64,000 nucleotides of DNA from an uncultured Allobosea sp. (GCF_945957345.1 NZ_CAMFKW010000011.1:1-64000); one strand, 5' to 3'; shown: positions 17,862-28,668, counted from the stretch's first letter. The notes: generated by a model not told the origin, from the sequence alone. Made by a program: numbers and translations.

Positions 17862-19086
17862 GATTCTGGTCTGCTCGCTGCTGACGATCCTCCCGGACTA
17901 TCTCTTCAGGCGCTACGGACAGGGCAAGCGCCTCGGCAAGGAGATCACGTTTTATTCGGTCTGGTTCGAGTTGCGCTGGGGCATCATCACCTGCCTCATG
18001 CTTACGGTCGGCCTGATCACCGTGATCTTCTACAACCATCCCTCGACGACGAATGCGGCCGTGATGTTCCGCACCGTCCCCATCATTCCCGAAACCAACG
18101 GACGCGTCTCGGAGGTCCTGGTCGGGATCAGCGGCCCGGTTAAAAAGGGCGACGTCATCTTCCGCCTGGACAGCAGCAAGCAGGAAGCTGCCGTCGAGGC
18201 AGCACGGCGCAAGATCGCCGAGGTCGACGCTTCGATCGTCGTCGCCCGCGCCGAGCTCGTGGCCGACGAGAACAAGATCCTGGAAGCGAAAAGCGCCCAC
18301 CAGCAAGCGCTCGACGAACTCGAAACCAAACAGCAGCTGCAACAGCGGAACAGCGGCACCGTCGCGACGCGCGAAATCGAACGGCTGCAGAACCTGGCCG
18401 CAGGCCGCGAAGCCGCGGTTGCCGGCGCCGTTGCGGCGAAGGCGACGGCCGAGACCCGAATCGCGACGGCACTCCCGGCCGAGAAAGCGACCGCGGAAGC
18501 CGCACTTGCCCAGGCGCAGATCGATCTCGACAAGATGGTCGTGCGGGCGGGCGTCGACGGACGGGTCGAGCAGTTCACCTTGCGCGTCGGTGATATCGTC
18601 AACCCGTTCATGCGGCCGGCGGGCGTGCTGATTCCGCAGGAGGCCGGGCGGACGACGCTGCAGGCGGGCTTCTCGCAGATCGAGGCGCAGGTGATCAAGG
18701 TCGGGATGGTCGCGGAAGCGACCTGCATGTCCAAGCCGTGGGTGGTCATTCCCATGGTCGTGACGGGCGTTCAGGACTTCATCGCCGCTGGCCAGGTCAG
18801 GAGCAGCGACCAGCTCGTCGACATCCAGCAGGTGGCGAAGCCCGGCACGCTGCTGGCCTTCCTGGAACCACTCTACCCCGACGGCCTGGACGGGGTGACG
18901 CCCGGCAGCATCTGCATCGCCAATGCCTATTCGAGCAATCACGAGCTGATCCAGTCGGGCAAGCTCTCGACCACGCGCAAAATCGTGCTCCACGGCGTGG
19001 ACGCGGTGGGCGTGGTCCATGCCCTGCTGCTCCGCATCCAGGCGCTCGTGCTCCCGATCCAGACCCTGGTCTTCAGCGGACACTGA
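17854..19086 (+). CDS. HlyD/EmrA-type membrane fusion protein
   Basis: A 410-residue periplasmic adaptor. An N-terminal membrane helix (GIITCLMLTVGLITVIFY, about residues 45-62) is followed by a lipoyl-like half (PETNGRVSEVLVGISGPVKKGD). A long Ala-rich coiled-coil hairpin spans roughly residues 110-220, and a second lipoyl half contains VRAGVDGRVEQF. The C-terminal beta region differs from drug-pump adaptors and resembles YibH/YiaV proteins. No transporter subunit adjoins it, only the small membrane protein upstream, so the partner is unknown. Confidence 0.85.
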   Translation: MLEILVCSLLTILPDYLFRRYGQGKRLGKEITFYSVWFELRWGIITCLMLTVGLITVIFYNHPSTTNAAVMFRTVPIIPETNGRVSEVLVGISGPVKKGDVIFRLDSSKQEAAVEAARRKIAEVDASIVVARAELVADENKILEAKSAHQQALDELETKQQLQQRNSGTVATREIERLQNLAAGREAAVAGAVAAKATAETRIATALPAEKATAEAALAQAQIDLDKMVVRAGVDGRVEQFTLRVGDIVNPFMRPAGVLIPQEAGRTTLQAGFSQIEAQVIKVGMVAEATCMSKPWVVIPMVVTGVQDFIAAGQVRSSDQLVDIQQVAKPGTLLAFLEPLYPDGLDGVTPGSICIANAYSSNHELIQSGKLSTTRKIVLHGVDAVGVVHALLLRIQALVLPIQTLVFSGH

Positions 19087-19423
19087 GCGCTGCGGACCTT
19101 CGCTGGTGGCCTGAAGCGTCGCCAAAACCGCGATGCTTCAGGCCGTGCCCCTTGCTGATCCAGAGGCTCTCCGAGCACAGATCGCAGTAGCCCGAGCCGG
19201 GCTGGCAGCGTTGAAGCTGCGCGCCGTGCTCGATTGCGCGCGCAGCCTTCTCAAACGGCCGCGCAGCTTTACTCCCATGACACGCGCCCAAAAATCGGCT
19301 TTGCTTGAGCCCGTCGTCGAAGAGCGTCGTGAAACCATGACGCCTCCTGCCAAGGATCAAGTCCTGTGGGCGCGGGATAACCTGCTCCCGCCGGACGATC
19401 GACAGGACGTGGAGGGGGATCGA
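19087..19423. other. Gene-free stretch before the RND efflux operon
   Basis: About 337 bases. The adaptor frame stays open upstream to 19133, but that extension has no family match and the strong GGAGGGGG site lies at 19411-19418. It probably holds the efflux promoter. No regulator gene or clear operator was seen. Confidence 0.5.
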
Positions 19424-20584
19424 ATGTCTGAGTTTTCTCGGATGGTGCGAGCGAAACCCGAACCGATGGTCCGGCTCCTTGCATTGGGGCTGCTTGCGGC
19501 CTCTTTTGCATGCGGCCCCGGAACGGGCGCCCTCGCCCAGCAGCCTGCGCCCGCGGCCGTCCCAGTCGGCACCGTGCTGGCCGAGAAGCGTGCGATCACG
19601 CAGACCGCCGACTTCGTCGGGCGCATCGAGGCGGTCAACCGCGTCGACATCCGCGCCCGCGTCACCGGCTATCTCGAAGAGGTTCTGTTCAAGGACGGGG
19701 CGACCGTCGCTGAAGGGGCTCCGCTCTTCCGTATCGAACGCAACCCGTTCGAGGCGGCTGTCGAGCAGGCGCAAGGAGCGCTCGAGAAGGCCCAGGGCGC
19801 CCTTCAGAACGCGACCGTGCAGCGCCAGCGCGCCGAGGATTTGCTGCGTACCAATGCCGGCTCCGCCGCCGTCCGCGACCAGCGCGTCGCCGAGGAAAAG
19901 GGTGCGCAGGGTGACGAGACCACCGCCGCCGCAAACCTGAAGACCGCCCAGATCAATCTCGGCTATACCGAGATTAAGGCCCCGATCGCTGGCCGGATCG
20001 GCCGCACCAAAGTGACCAAGGGCAATGTCGTCGGGCCCGATAGCGGCGTGCTGGCGCAGATCGTCAGCGATGACCCGATGTATGTCACCTTTCCGGTCAG
20101 CCAGCGCGAATTCCTGGCGCTCAAGACGAACCGGCTGCCGACGGATGGCACCGCCCCGCTCGTCACCCTCAAGTTCTCCGACGGCTCGACCTATGACCAG
20201 AAGGGCCGCGTCGATTTCGTCGATGTCTCGGTCGAGCGCTCCACCGACACCGTGCTGGTGCGCGCCACCCTGCCCAACCCGACCGGCAAGCTCCTTGACG
20301 GCACGCTGGTACGCGTCGGCGTCCAGGCCGACAAGAGCGAGGAGAAGGTGCTGGTGCCGCAATCGGCGCTGATCGCCGACCAGCAAGGCTCCTATGTCTT
20401 CGCCGTCGAGGACGGAAAGGCCGTTGTGAAGCGGGTCAAGGCCGGCGCAGAGGCCGGCTCCTATGTCGCGATCGAGCAAGGCCTCGCCGGCAACGAGCAG
20501 ATCGTCATCCAGGGCCTGCAGAATCTGAGGCCGGGCGTGCCGGTCCTCGCCTCGCCCGTGACCCTGACGACCGGCCGGAGCTGA
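19424..20584 (+). CDS. RND efflux periplasmic adaptor (AcrA/MexA type)
   Basis: A 386-residue adaptor with a signal peptide ending near GTGALAQQ. In order: the first lipoyl half ([21 protein letters not shown]), a coiled-coil hairpin ([19 protein letters not shown]), the second lipoyl half ([18 protein letters not shown]) and a beta barrel ([14 protein letters not shown]). The membrane-proximal domain ends at [17 protein letters not shown]. It bridges the RND pump to an outer-membrane channel. The start at 19424 follows GGAGGGGG. The pump gene begins four bases after its stop. No TolC-type gene is in the operon. Confidence 0.95.
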   Translation: MSEFSRMVRAKPEPMVRLLALGLLAASFACGPGTGALAQQPAPAAVPVGTVLAEKRAITQTADFVGRIEAVNRVDIRARVTGYLEEVLFKDGATVAEGAPLFRIERNPFEAAVEQAQGALEKAQGALQNATVQRQRAEDLLRTNAGSAAVRDQRVAEEKGAQGDETTAAANLKTAQINLGYTEIKAPIAGRIGRTKVTKGNVVGPDSGVLAQIVSDDPMYVTFPVSQREFLALKTNRLPTDGTAPLVTLKFSDGSTYDQKGRVDFVDVSVERSTDTVLVRATLPNPTGKLLDGTLVRVGVQADKSEEKVLVPQSALIADQQGSYVFAVEDGKAVVKRVKAGAEAGSYVAIEQGLAGNEQIVIQGLQNLRPGVPVLASPVTLTTGRS

Positions 20585-20588
20585 GCCG

Positions 20589-23500
20589 ATGCTGAGCTCC
20601 GTCTTCGTCGACCGGCCCCGGCTGGCGATCGTCATCGCGCTCGTCACCACGATCGCCGGCCTGCTCTCGCTGTTCGCGATTCCCGTCGCGCAATACCCCG
20701 ACATCGTGCCGCCCCAGATCTCGGTGCGGGCTTCCTATCCCGGCGCCTCCGCAGCCGTGGTCGAGCAGACCGTCGCCCAGCCGATCGAGGCCCAGATCGT
20801 CGGCACCGACAAGATGCTCTACATGAAGAGCGTCAGCGGCAATGACGGCAGCTATTCCCTGCAGGTCTCGTTCGAGCTCGGCACCAATCCCGACATCAAC
20901 AACGTCAACGTCAACAACCGCGTGCAGCTCGCCCTGTCGAAGCTGCCGCAAGAAGTCCAGCGCAGCGGCGTCGTGGTCAAGAAGCAGTCCTCGGCTCTGC
21001 TGGGCGTCATCGCCGTCTATGCGCCGAAGGGCAATTACGACACGCTGTTCGTCTCGAACTACGTCACGATCAACCTCCTCGACGCAATCAAGTCCACCGC
21101 CGGCGTCGGCGACGCCTCGCTGTTCGGCGCGCAGGACTACGCCATCCGCGCCTGGGTCCGCACCGACGCCCTGACCGGCCTGGGCCTCACCACCGGCGAC
21201 GTCATCGCCGCGATCCAGGGCCAGAACGCGCAGGCCGCAGTCGGCCGCATCGGCGCCCGCCCGATCTCCGATGACCAGCAGCTGCAGCTCAACATCCAGA
21301 CCAAGGGCCGCCTGACCTCGCCGGAGGAGTTCGGCAGGATCGTGCTGCGTACCAATGCCGACGGCTCGATCCTGCGGCTCTCGGACGTGGCGCGCCTCGA
21401 GCTCGGCGCCGCCAATCTCGACCGCGACACTCGCCTGAACGGTGGCCCGGCCGTGCTGATCGGCGTCTACCAGGCGCCCGGCGCCAACGCCCTCACCGCG
21501 CTGGAAGCCGTCAAGAAGACGATCGGCGACCTCGAAAAATCTTTCCCCGACGGCCTCGCCTGGAAGGTCACCTACGACCCGACCGCTTTCGTCACCGCCA
21601 CGATCCACGAAGTCCAGAAGACGCTGATCGAGGCCTTCGTTCTCGTGGTCATCGTCGTCTACCTGTTCCTCGGCAATCTCCGGGCGACGCTGATTCCAAC
21701 CGTCGCCGTGCCGGTGAGCCTGATCGGCGCCTTCATCGTGCTCAACGCCATCGGTTATTCCGCCAACACCGTCTCGCTGCTCGCGGTGGTGCTCGCCATC
21801 GGCATCGTCGTCGACGACGCGATCGTCGTGATCGAGAACGTCGAGCGCGTGATGGAGGAGCACCCCGAGCTGACGCCCGCCGAGGCGACCAAGCGCGCCA
21901 TGGGTGAGATCGTCGCCCCGATCATCGCCATCACGCTGGTGTTGCTCTCGGTCTTCGTTCCGGTCGCCTTCATCCCCGGCATTTCCGGTGAGCTCTTCCG
22001 GCAGTTCGCCGTCACCGTCGCGGTCGCGATGGTGCTGTCGGCGATCAACGCGCTGACCCTGTCACCGGCACTCTGCGCCATCCTGCTGCGGCCTCATCAT
22101 GGGCCGCGGCGCGGGCCGATCGGCTATGTCATGCACGGCATCGACTGGACACGCGACCGTTATGGCGAGGGCGTGGCGCGCCTCGTGCGCATCTCGGCCA
22201 TCAGCCTTGTCCTGACCGCCGCCTTCGGCGCCGGCATCTACGCCATGGGGCGCATCACGCCCACCGGCTTCCTGCCCGAGGACGATCAGGGCGCCTTCTT
22301 CGTCGTCGCCCAATTGCCCGACGGCGCCTCGATCGGCCGGACATCCGCGCTCGCCGCCGAGGTCGAGGGCATCCTGAAGACGGAGAAGGCGATCGCCGAC
22401 TATTCGACCGTCATCGGCCTCAACTTCATCGACAACTATTCGCAGCCCAATGCCGGCTTTTTCGTGGTGACGCTGAAGCCCTTTGCCGAACGCACCAGCC
22501 GGGAGGACTCGGCTTCGGCGGTCATCGCCCGCCTCGCCCAGAAGTTCCGCGCCGTGCGCGCCGGCAACGTCGTCCCGATCGCGCCGCCGCCGATCATCGG
22601 CCTCGGCAGCGGCGGCGGCTTCAGCTACGTGCTGATGGACATGGGCTCGGCCGATCCCAAGGCGCTCGGCCAGGCCCTGCGCGGCCTGACCGTCGCGGCC
22701 AACCAGGAGCCGCAATTGCGGCGGGTGTTCTCGACCTTCTCGGATTCGGCGCCCTCGATCTATCTCGACATCGACCGCGACAAGGTCCAGATCCTCGGCG
22801 TCGCCTTGAGTGACGTCTTCCAGGCGCTACAGGCCTCGCTCGGCGGCTACTACGTCAACGACATGAACCTGTTCGGCCGCACCTGGCAGGTCCAGGTCCA
22901 GGCCGATGGCGCCGATCGCGCCTCGGTTGACGACATCTACCGCATCAATGTCCGCAGCCGCGCCGGCGACATGATCCCGCTGCGCTCCTTCGTAGAGGCC
23001 AGGGTGGTGGTCGGCCCGCAGGCGCTGATCCGCTACAACAACCGCCTGGCCGTGACGCTGCAGGGCTCGCCTGCGCCGGGGGTCTCCTCCGGCCAGGCCC
23101 TGAAGGCGATGGAGGACGTCGCCGCCAGGACCCTGTCCACGGGCTATCGCGGCGCCTGGACCGACGTCTCCTTCCAGGAGAAGCGGGCCGAGGGGCAAAC
23201 GACGATCATCCTCGCCTTCGCGCTGCTCTTCGCCTACCTCTTCCTGGTCGCGCTCTATGAGAGCTGGACCATCCCCGTGCCGGTGCTGCTCTCGGTCGCA
23301 GTCGGTATCCTCGGCGCCTTCCTGGCGATCGTCGTGGCCGGGCTGACGCTCGACCTCTACGGCCAGATCGGCATCGTCGTGCTGATCGGCCTCGCCGCCA
23401 AGAACGGCATCCTGATCGTCGAGTTCGCCAAGGAGCTGCGGGAAAAGGGCCACCCGCTCCTGCATGCGGCGACCGAGGGTGCCCGCCTGCGCTTCCGCCC

Positions 23501-23732
23501 GGTGATGATGACGTCCTTCGCCTTCATCCTCGGCCTCTTGCCGCTGGTGATCGCGGAAGGCCCCTCGATGCTCGCCAGGCGCCATGTCGGCACGCCGGTC
23601 TTCGGCGGCATGCTGGCTGCGTCCCTCATCGGCATCTTCGTGATCCCGGCGCTCTATGTCGTCTTCCAGAGCCTGCGCGAGCGCCTGCGGCCTTCGACCC
23701 GCCCGGAGGAGAAGCCCGGATCCCTCCACTGA
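20589..23732 (+). CDS. RND multidrug efflux transporter (HAE1 family)
   Basis: A 1047-residue proton-driven inner-membrane pump, the standard AcrB/MexB size. Recognisable parts are the first helix with [14 protein letters not shown] and [16 protein letters not shown]4 carries the paired Asp residues of the proton path in [17 protein letters not shown]. Also present are [13 protein letters not shown] in the porter region and [16 protein letters not shown] near TM10. It exports hydrophobic drugs or toxic compounds in a trimer with the adaptor upstream. The specificity cannot be read. A TetR gene lies convergently 60 bases downstream. Confidence 0.96.
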   Translation: MLSSVFVDRPRLAIVIALVTTIAGLLSLFAIPVAQYPDIVPPQISVRASYPGASAAVVEQTVAQPIEAQIVGTDKMLYMKSVSGNDGSYSLQVSFELGTNPDINNVNVNNRVQLALSKLPQEVQRSGVVVKKQSSALLGVIAVYAPKGNYDTLFVSNYVTINLLDAIKSTAGVGDASLFGAQDYAIRAWVRTDALTGLGLTTGDVIAAIQGQNAQAAVGRIGARPISDDQQLQLNIQTKGRLTSPEEFGRIVLRTNADGSILRLSDVARLELGAANLDRDTRLNGGPAVLIGVYQAPGANALTALEAVKKTIGDLEKSFPDGLAWKVTYDPTAFVTATIHEVQKTLIEAFVLVVIVVYLFLGNLRATLIPTVAVPVSLIGAFIVLNAIGYSANTVSLLAVVLAIGIVVDDAIVVIENVERVMEEHPELTPAEATKRAMGEIVAPIIAITLVLLSVFVPVAFIPGISGELFRQFAVTVAVAMVLSAINALTLSPALCAILLRPHHGPRRGPIGYVMHGIDWTRDRYGEGVARLVRISAISLVLTAAFGAGIYAMGRITPTGFLPEDDQGAFFVVAQLPDGASIGRTSALAAEVEGILKTEKAIADYSTVIGLNFIDNYSQPNAGFFVVTLKPFAERTSREDSASAVIARLAQKFRAVRAGNVVPIAPPPIIGLGSGGGFSYVLMDMGSADPKALGQALRGLTVAANQEPQLRRVFSTFSDSAPSIYLDIDRDKVQILGVALSDVFQALQASLGGYYVNDMNLFGRTWQVQVQADGADRASVDDIYRINVRSRAGDMIPLRSFVEARVVVGPQALIRYNNRLAVTLQGSPAPGVSSGQALKAMEDVAARTLSTGYRGAWTDVSFQEKRAEGQTTIILAFALLFAYLFLVALYESWTIPVPVLLSVAVGILGAFLAIVVAGLTLDLYGQIGIVVLIGLAAKNGILIVEFAKELREKGHPLLHAATEGARLRFRPVMMTSFAFILGLLPLVIAEGPSMLARRHVGTPVFGGMLAASLIGIFVIPALYVVFQSLRERLRPSTRPEEKPGSLH

Positions 23733-23792
23733 CTATCCGTTTCGGAACGGCGATCAGTCCCTGACCCCGCGGTGGCTTTCCGGAACGCTGGG

Positions 23793-24434
23793 CTATTCGG
23801 CCAGCAAGCGCTCGATGCCCGCGGCGCAGAAGCGGGTCAGGCGCTCCAGCAGAAGCTCCGCAAGGCCGGCGGGAGACAACGTTTGGCGCTCGTCGTCGAG
23901 ACGCGCGGCGCGGTCGCCCGCCGCCATCGTCATCACCAGCGCCCCAACCATGAACAGATAGGCATCGACCATCGCCGCGCGTGACGCCTGCGGGTATAGT
24001 TTCGTGAAGGCCGCCAGGAACTCCGTCGCGGTCGGATCGAAATGCTCGGCGAGGACGCCGCGGGCGGATTCGCGCGGGTCGACCGCCTCCCGCGCCGTCA
24101 TCAGCGCGAAAGCCGCGCCCTGCACGCCTTCCGCGAAACGCTGGCGGACCGAAGGGCCGATGAAAGCTTCGACCACGGCGCTGATGTCGGGAGTTGGCGC
24201 CGCCATCGCCTGCGCAAGGGCAGTCCCCCGGGCTAGTGCCAGCGCATCGGCGCGGCGGGCGAAGACGGCGCGATACAGCGCCTCCTTCGAGCCGAAATAA
24301 TAGCTGAGCTGCGACAGCCGCACCTCGGCCGCGGCGGCGAGATCGCGCATCGAAGCGCCGTCGGCACCGCCGCGTTCGGCGAATGTCCGCTCGGCTGCGT
24401 CGAGAATGCGCTCGCGCGTCGGCACCCCGGCCAT
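23793..24434 (-). CDS. TetR-family transcriptional regulator
   Basis: A 213-residue TetR-type repressor. The N-terminal helix-turn-helix is clear: [17 protein letters not shown], then [32 protein letters not shown] (residues 5-60). The C-terminal half binds an unknown ligand. It is divergent from the cyclase gene at 24568 and convergent with the RND pump. A 20-base imperfect palindrome lies in the divergent spacer, which favours control of the cyclase operon and itself over control of the pump, but both are possible. Confidence 0.92.
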   Translation of the reverse strand: MAGVPTRERILDAAERTFAERGGADGASMRDLAAAAEVRLSQLSYYFGSKEALYRAVFARRADALALARGTALAQAMAAPTPDISAVVEAFIGPSVRQRFAEGVQGAAFALMTAREAVDPRESARGVLAEHFDPTATEFLAAFTKLYPQASRAAMVDAYLFMVGALVMTMAAGDRAARLDDERQTLSPAGLAELLLERLTRFCAAGIERLLAE

Positions 24435-24503
24435 CGAATCCCTCCTTCGCAGCGCCCCTGCCCTGCGTGATTTGCCTCTTACCAGAAAGCATATTCTACG
24501 CTA

Positions 24504-24523
24504 TTGGTCGGACGTTCGTCCAA
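24504..24523. promoter_or_regulatory. Candidate TetR operator
   Basis: TTGGTCGGACGTTCGTCCAA matches its own complement at 16 of 20 positions. It lies between the divergent TetR and cyclase starts, where a TetR dimer would control both. Related TetR sites are also 14-20 base palindromes. Confidence 0.55.
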
Positions 24524-24567
24524 ATTCTTGCCGACAGAGCATGATGGGACGCCAGGAGGAAACCAGC

Positions 24568-25350
24568 ATGATGCCGACCGGGCGCCTCGTCGATCTCTCG
24601 ATCCCGCTCGAAAACGACGTGCCCGCCGATCCGCCCTTCCAGAAGGTCAGGATCGACTACCGCACCCATGAAGGCACCGCGAAGGACATCGCTGCCGCTT
24701 TTCCAGGCCTGAAGCCCGAACAACTGCCAGATGGCATGGGCTGGGCCGTCGAACTCGCGACGATCTCGACCCATAACGGCACCCATGTCGATGCGCCCTG
24801 GCACTATCATCCGACGCAGGATCGCGGGGCGCCGGCCCTCAAGATCGACGAATGCCCGCTGGAATGGTTCCTGCAGCCGGGCGTGAAGCTCGATTTCCGC
24901 CATCTGCCCGACGGCCACGTGGTGACGCCCGCCGAGATCGACGCCGAATTAGAGCGTATCGGCCATCGTCTCAGCCCGCTCGAGATCGTCATCGTCAACA
25001 CCCGCGCCGGCCAGCGCTATGGCGAGGCCGACTATATCGATTCAGGCTGCGGTTTCGGCCGCGAGGCGACGCTCTATCTCGTCCACCAGGGCATCAAGGT
25101 CGTCGGCACCGATGGCTGGAGCTGGGACGCGCCGTTCAGCCACACCGCCCACCGCTTCGCCGAGACCGGTGACGCCGCCCTGATCTGGGAAGGCCACAAG
25201 GCCGGGCGCGAGGCCGGCTACTGCCAGATCGAGAAGCTGCACAATCTCGAAGCCCTGCCGGCGACCGGCTTCATGATCAGTTGCCTGCCGGTGAAGGTGC
25301 GCAACGGCTCCGCCGGCTGGACGCGGGCCGTCGCCATCCTGCCGGCCTGA
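24568..25350 (+). CDS. Cyclase family protein (kynurenine formamidase-like fold)
   Basis: A 260-residue member of the cyclase/formamidase superfamily (PF04199). The metal-binding signature HxGTHxDxPxH is present as [13 protein letters not shown] near residues 70-82. [11 protein letters not shown] and the C-terminal [20 protein letters not shown] are also typical. Members hydrolyse amide or lactone rings, for example N-formylkynurenine or creatinine-like compounds. The start at 24568 follows AGGAGG (a second ATG is next). It leads a likely operon with BKACE, an SMP-30 lactonase and a binding protein; the combined pathway is unassigned. Confidence 0.88.
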   Translation: MMPTGRLVDLSIPLENDVPADPPFQKVRIDYRTHEGTAKDIAAAFPGLKPEQLPDGMGWAVELATISTHNGTHVDAPWHYHPTQDRGAPALKIDECPLEWFLQPGVKLDFRHLPDGHVVTPAEIDAELERIGHRLSPLEIVIVNTRAGQRYGEADYIDSGCGFGREATLYLVHQGIKVVGTDGWSWDAPFSHTAHRFAETGDAALIWEGHKAGREAGYCQIEKLHNLEALPATGFMISCLPVKVRNGSAGWTRAVAILPA

Positions 25351-25373
25351 ACCGATAATCGAGGGAGAAGCGC

Positions 25374-26300
25374 ATGAGCAAGGTCATCATCACCTGCGCG
25401 GTCACCGGCGGTATCCACACGCCGACCATGTCCGACCACCTGCCGATCACGCCCGACCAGATCGCGGAACAGGCCATTGCCGCGGCAGAAGCCGGCGCCG
25501 CGATCCTGCATCTCCACGCCCGCGATCCGAAGGACGGCCGCCCGACGCCTGACCCGGCGGTGTTCATGGAGTTCCTGCCGCGCATCAAACAGGCGACCGA
25601 TGCCGTGGTGAACATCACGACCGGCGGCGGCCTCAACATGAGCGTCGAGGAGCGCCTCGCCGCTCCGCTCAAGGCCGCGCCCGAGATGTGCTCGCTCAAC
25701 ATGGGCTCGATGAATTTCGCGCTGCATCCATTGGCGGAGAAATACAGCGGCTGGAAGCATCCCTGGGAGCAGCCCTATCTCGCCGGCACCAAGGATTTCA
25801 TCTTCCGCAACACGTTCGGCGACATCGAGCGCATCTACAAGCTGCTCGGCGAGGGGCACGGCACCAAGTTCGAGCATGAGTGCTACGATGTCGGCCATCT
25901 CTATAACCTGGCGCATTGCCTCGATCGCGGCTGGTTCCGGCCGCCGGTCTTCCTGCAACTGATCTTCGGCATTCTCGGCGGCATCGGCGCCGATCTCGAC
26001 AACCTGATGTTCATGAAGCGGACCGCCGACAAGCTGTTCGGCAAGGATTATCACTGGTCGGTGCTCGCGGCCGGGCGCCACCAGATGGCCTTCTGCACGC
26101 AGGCCGCGATGATGGGCGGCAATGTCCGCGTCGGTTTGGAAGACAGCCTGTTCATCGGCCGCGGCAAGCTCGCGACGTCCAATGCCGAGCAGGTCGCCAA
26201 GATCCGTCGCATCGTCGAGGAACTTGGCTACGAGATCGCCACCCCGGAAGAGGCCCGCGCCACGCTCGGCCTCAAGGGCGGCGACCGGGTGAATTTCTGA
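25374..26300 (+). CDS. 3-keto-5-aminohexanoate cleavage enzyme family protein (BKACE, DUF849)
   Basis: A 308-residue zinc enzyme of the beta-keto acid cleavage family, which exchanges a beta-keto acid with acetyl-CoA to give acetoacetate and a new CoA ester. The zinc-binding HLHARDPKDGRPTPDP (near residue 44) and NITTGGGLNMS are present. Also visible are MNFALHP and the C-terminal GNVRVGLEDSLFIGRG. Substrates vary widely in the family and cannot be read here. The start follows GGGAG and the gene lies 23 bases after the cyclase gene. Confidence 0.93.
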   Translation: MSKVIITCAVTGGIHTPTMSDHLPITPDQIAEQAIAAAEAGAAILHLHARDPKDGRPTPDPAVFMEFLPRIKQATDAVVNITTGGGLNMSVEERLAAPLKAAPEMCSLNMGSMNFALHPLAEKYSGWKHPWEQPYLAGTKDFIFRNTFGDIERIYKLLGEGHGTKFEHECYDVGHLYNLAHCLDRGWFRPPVFLQLIFGILGGIGADLDNLMFMKRTADKLFGKDYHWSVLAAGRHQMAFCTQAAMMGGNVRVGLEDSLFIGRGKLATSNAEQVAKIRRIVEELGYEIATPEEARATLGLKGGDRVNF

Positions 26301-26311
26301 AGGCGCCCGGC

Positions 26312-27331
26312 ATGGCGCCTCGTCCCAACCCGCTCGACGGGTTCACCGTCGATCCCGCCACGATCCGTTACATCGGCGAAGGCCTGCAAAGACCGGAATG
26401 CATCCTGGCCGAGCGCGACGGCTCGCTCTGGAGCGCCGATGCGCGCGGCGGCGTCGTCCATATCAGGCCGGACGGCTCGCAAACCCTGATCACCCAGACG
26501 GCGAGCCGCGGCTTTGCCGAGGCGACCGATCAGGAGGCTCGCTTCGTCTCGGGCACGCTGCCCAACGGCCTCGCCTTCGCCGGCAATGGCGACATCCTGA
26601 TCTCCAATTTCGGCACCGACCGGCTGGAGGTCATGACGCGCGACGGCGGGACCCGCGTGCTGGTCGACAGAATCGACGGCGAACCGATCGGCAAGGTCAA
26701 TTTCGTCCTGCGCGACAGCCAGGACCGCATCTGGCTGACGATCTCGACCCGCACGAAGAACTGGATGAAGGCGATCAGCCCGAACGTCCGCGATGGCTAT
26801 GTCGCGCTCTATGACGGCGGCCGCCTGCGCATCGTCGCCGAGGGCTTCGCCTTCACCAACGAGATCCGCCTCGATGCCAGGGAGGAATGGCTCTACGTCG
26901 CCGAGACCTGTGCGCGGAAAGTGACGCGCCTGCGCGTCTTGCCCGATGGCAACCTGACCGATCGCGAGACCTTCGGGCCGGAGGATCACGGCGCCTGTAT
27001 CGATGGCATCGCCTTCGACGCCCATGGCAATCTCTGGGGCACCCATGTCTTCACCGACCGCATTTTCGCGATCACGCCGGAGGGCGAGTTGCGCATCCTG
27101 CTCGACGACGACCGCGACAGCGCTGCCGGCCAGGCTTTCCTCGCGGCCTTTGCCCGCGGCGAGGCGACGCCGGACTTGATGCTCGCCTGCGGCGGCACGA
27201 TTGCTCCCTGGTGTGCCAGCATCACCTTCGGCGGGCCGGACCTGCGGACCGTCTATGTCGGCAGCCTGAAGGGCACCCGCATTCCGTATTTCCGCTCACC
27301 CGTTGCCGGCCTGCCGATGGCGCATTGGTAG
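26312..27331 (+). CDS. SMP-30/gluconolactonase family protein
   Basis: A 339-residue six-bladed beta-propeller of the SMP-30/LRE family (calcium-dependent lactonases). The first blade contains LQRPECILAERDGSLWSADARGG with the metal-binding Glu in PEC. Later blades include LPNGLAFAGNGDILISNFG and the FTNEIRLDAREEWLYVAET segment with a conserved Asn. GIAFDAHGNLWGTH supplies another blade. It lacks a signal peptide, so it is cytoplasmic. It starts 11 bases after the BKACE stop and probably opens a lactone in the same route. Confidence 0.9.
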   Translation: MAPRPNPLDGFTVDPATIRYIGEGLQRPECILAERDGSLWSADARGGVVHIRPDGSQTLITQTASRGFAEATDQEARFVSGTLPNGLAFAGNGDILISNFGTDRLEVMTRDGGTRVLVDRIDGEPIGKVNFVLRDSQDRIWLTISTRTKNWMKAISPNVRDGYVALYDGGRLRIVAEGFAFTNEIRLDAREEWLYVAETCARKVTRLRVLPDGNLTDRETFGPEDHGACIDGIAFDAHGNLWGTHVFTDRIFAITPEGELRILLDDDRDSAAGQAFLAAFARGEATPDLMLACGGTIAPWCASITFGGPDLRTVYVGSLKGTRIPYFRSPVAGLPMAHW

Positions 27332-27399
27332 GTCCGGCGCCGTTCGACACGGCACGCGGCAATCAGAACAGAATTCGAAAACAGGATTCGGGAGGAACC

Positions 27400-28608
27400 A
27401 TGAAGCGCATCATCTCTGCATTGGCGGGCGTCTCCGCGCTGTGCCTGGCCGGTGCGGCCCAGGCCGAAATCTCCGGCGGAACGGTCAAGATCGGCGTGCT
27501 CACCGACATGTCCGGCGTCTATTCCGACATCACCGGCAAGGGCTCGATCGTCGCCACGCAGATGGCCGTCGACGACTGCCTGAAGGCGGAATGCGCGGGC
27601 ATGAAGATCGAGATCGTCTCGGCCGATCATCAGAACAAGCCGGATGTCGGCTCGACCATCGCGCGCGAGTGGATCGACCGGCAGGGCGTCGACGTCCTCG
27701 CCGACATGTCGAATGCGTCGCTCCAGCTCGCCATCCCGCCACTGCTCAAGGAAAAGAACCGGGTCGGCCTGTTCCCGGGCGGCACGGCCCGCCTCACTGG
27801 CGATGCCTGCCAGCCCGACCATATCGTCCAGTGGATGTGGGACACCTATGTCCAGGTCGCCGGCATCGCCAACTACCTGACCAAGCCCGGCACGAAATGG
27901 TATCTCGTCACCGCCGACTATGCGCTTGGCCACCAGCTCGAAGCCGACGCCAAGACGCTGGTCACGGCCAAGGGCGGGACCTATGTCGGCTCCGTCCGCC
28001 ACGCCTTTCCGGCCGTCGACCTCTCCTCGCAGCTCCTCACGGCGCAGGGCTCGGGCGCCGACTATATCGCGCTCGCCAATGCCGGCGGCGACACCGTCGC
28101 GGGCATCAAGACGGCGCGCGATTTCGGCATCGGCCAGGACAAGCAGAAGCTCGTCGCCTTCTTCCTGACCGCCATGGACGTGAAGAGCGTCGGCCTCGCC
28201 GCGGCGCAGGGCACGGTGCTGACCGAAGGCTTCTACTGGAACCTCGACGACCGCACCCGCTCCTTCTCGGAGCGCTTCAAGGCGAAGCATGGCGCGGTGC
28301 CCTCGGCGATCCAGGCCGGCATCTATTCGTCCGTCCGGCACTACCTGAAAGCTGTCGCCGCCGCGAAATCGGACGATGCCAAGACCGTGATCGCCAAGAT
28401 GCGCGAAGTGCCGATCGAGGACGACGTGGTCCGCAACGCCAAGCTCCGCGAGGACGGCCGCATGGTCCACGACTTCTACGTCTTCCGCGCCAAGCAGCCT
28501 TCCGAGTCGAAGGGCGATTGGGACCTCTACGATGTCCTGGCGACCATCCCCGGCGACCAGGCGTTCCGCCCGCTGAGCGAAAGCGCCTGCCCAGCCATCA
28601 AGCGCTGA
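27400..28608 (+). CDS. Branched-chain/aromatic-type ABC substrate-binding protein
   Basis: A 402-residue periplasmic binding protein of the Leu/Ile/Val class (Peripla_BP_6). It has a signal peptide (LAGVSALCLAGAAQA) followed by VKIGVLTDMSGVYSDITGKG. Typical later segments are SNASLQLAIPPLLKEK and the hinge region around WYLVTADYALGHQLEADA. Relatives bind amino acids, amides or aromatic acids. GGAGG precedes the start. No permease or ATPase gene of this class is in the window, so it is an orphan component, probably supplying the substrate of the upstream cyclase-BKACE-lactonase set. Confidence 0.92.
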   Translation: MKRIISALAGVSALCLAGAAQAEISGGTVKIGVLTDMSGVYSDITGKGSIVATQMAVDDCLKAECAGMKIEIVSADHQNKPDVGSTIAREWIDRQGVDVLADMSNASLQLAIPPLLKEKNRVGLFPGGTARLTGDACQPDHIVQWMWDTYVQVAGIANYLTKPGTKWYLVTADYALGHQLEADAKTLVTAKGGTYVGSVRHAFPAVDLSSQLLTAQGSGADYIALANAGGDTVAGIKTARDFGIGQDKQKLVAFFLTAMDVKSVGLAAAQGTVLTEGFYWNLDDRTRSFSERFKAKHGAVPSAIQAGIYSSVRHYLKAVAAAKSDDAKTVIAKMREVPIEDDVVRNAKLREDGRMVHDFYVFRAKQPSESKGDWDLYDVLATIPGDQAFRPLSESACPAIKR

Positions 28609-28623
28609 GCGAAAGGCCGGAAT

Positions 28624-28665
28624 CGCCGCCGGATTTTGCGCTCTCCCCGAGCGCTTCCGGCGGCG
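28624..28665. terminator. Strong hairpin between convergent operons
   Basis: CGCCGCCGGA at 28624-28633 pairs with TCCGGCGGCG at 28656-28665, and inside it GCGCTC pairs with GAGCGC. It lies between the binding-protein gene and the convergent 28739 gene. No T-run, so termination may need Rho. Confidence 0.5.
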
Positions 28666-28668
28666 GGC

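Noticed and set aside
20505-23729. Long minus-strand frames opposite the RND pump
   Set aside because: They are Asp/Arg/Gly-rich antisense shadows of GC-rich coding sequence, with no domains.
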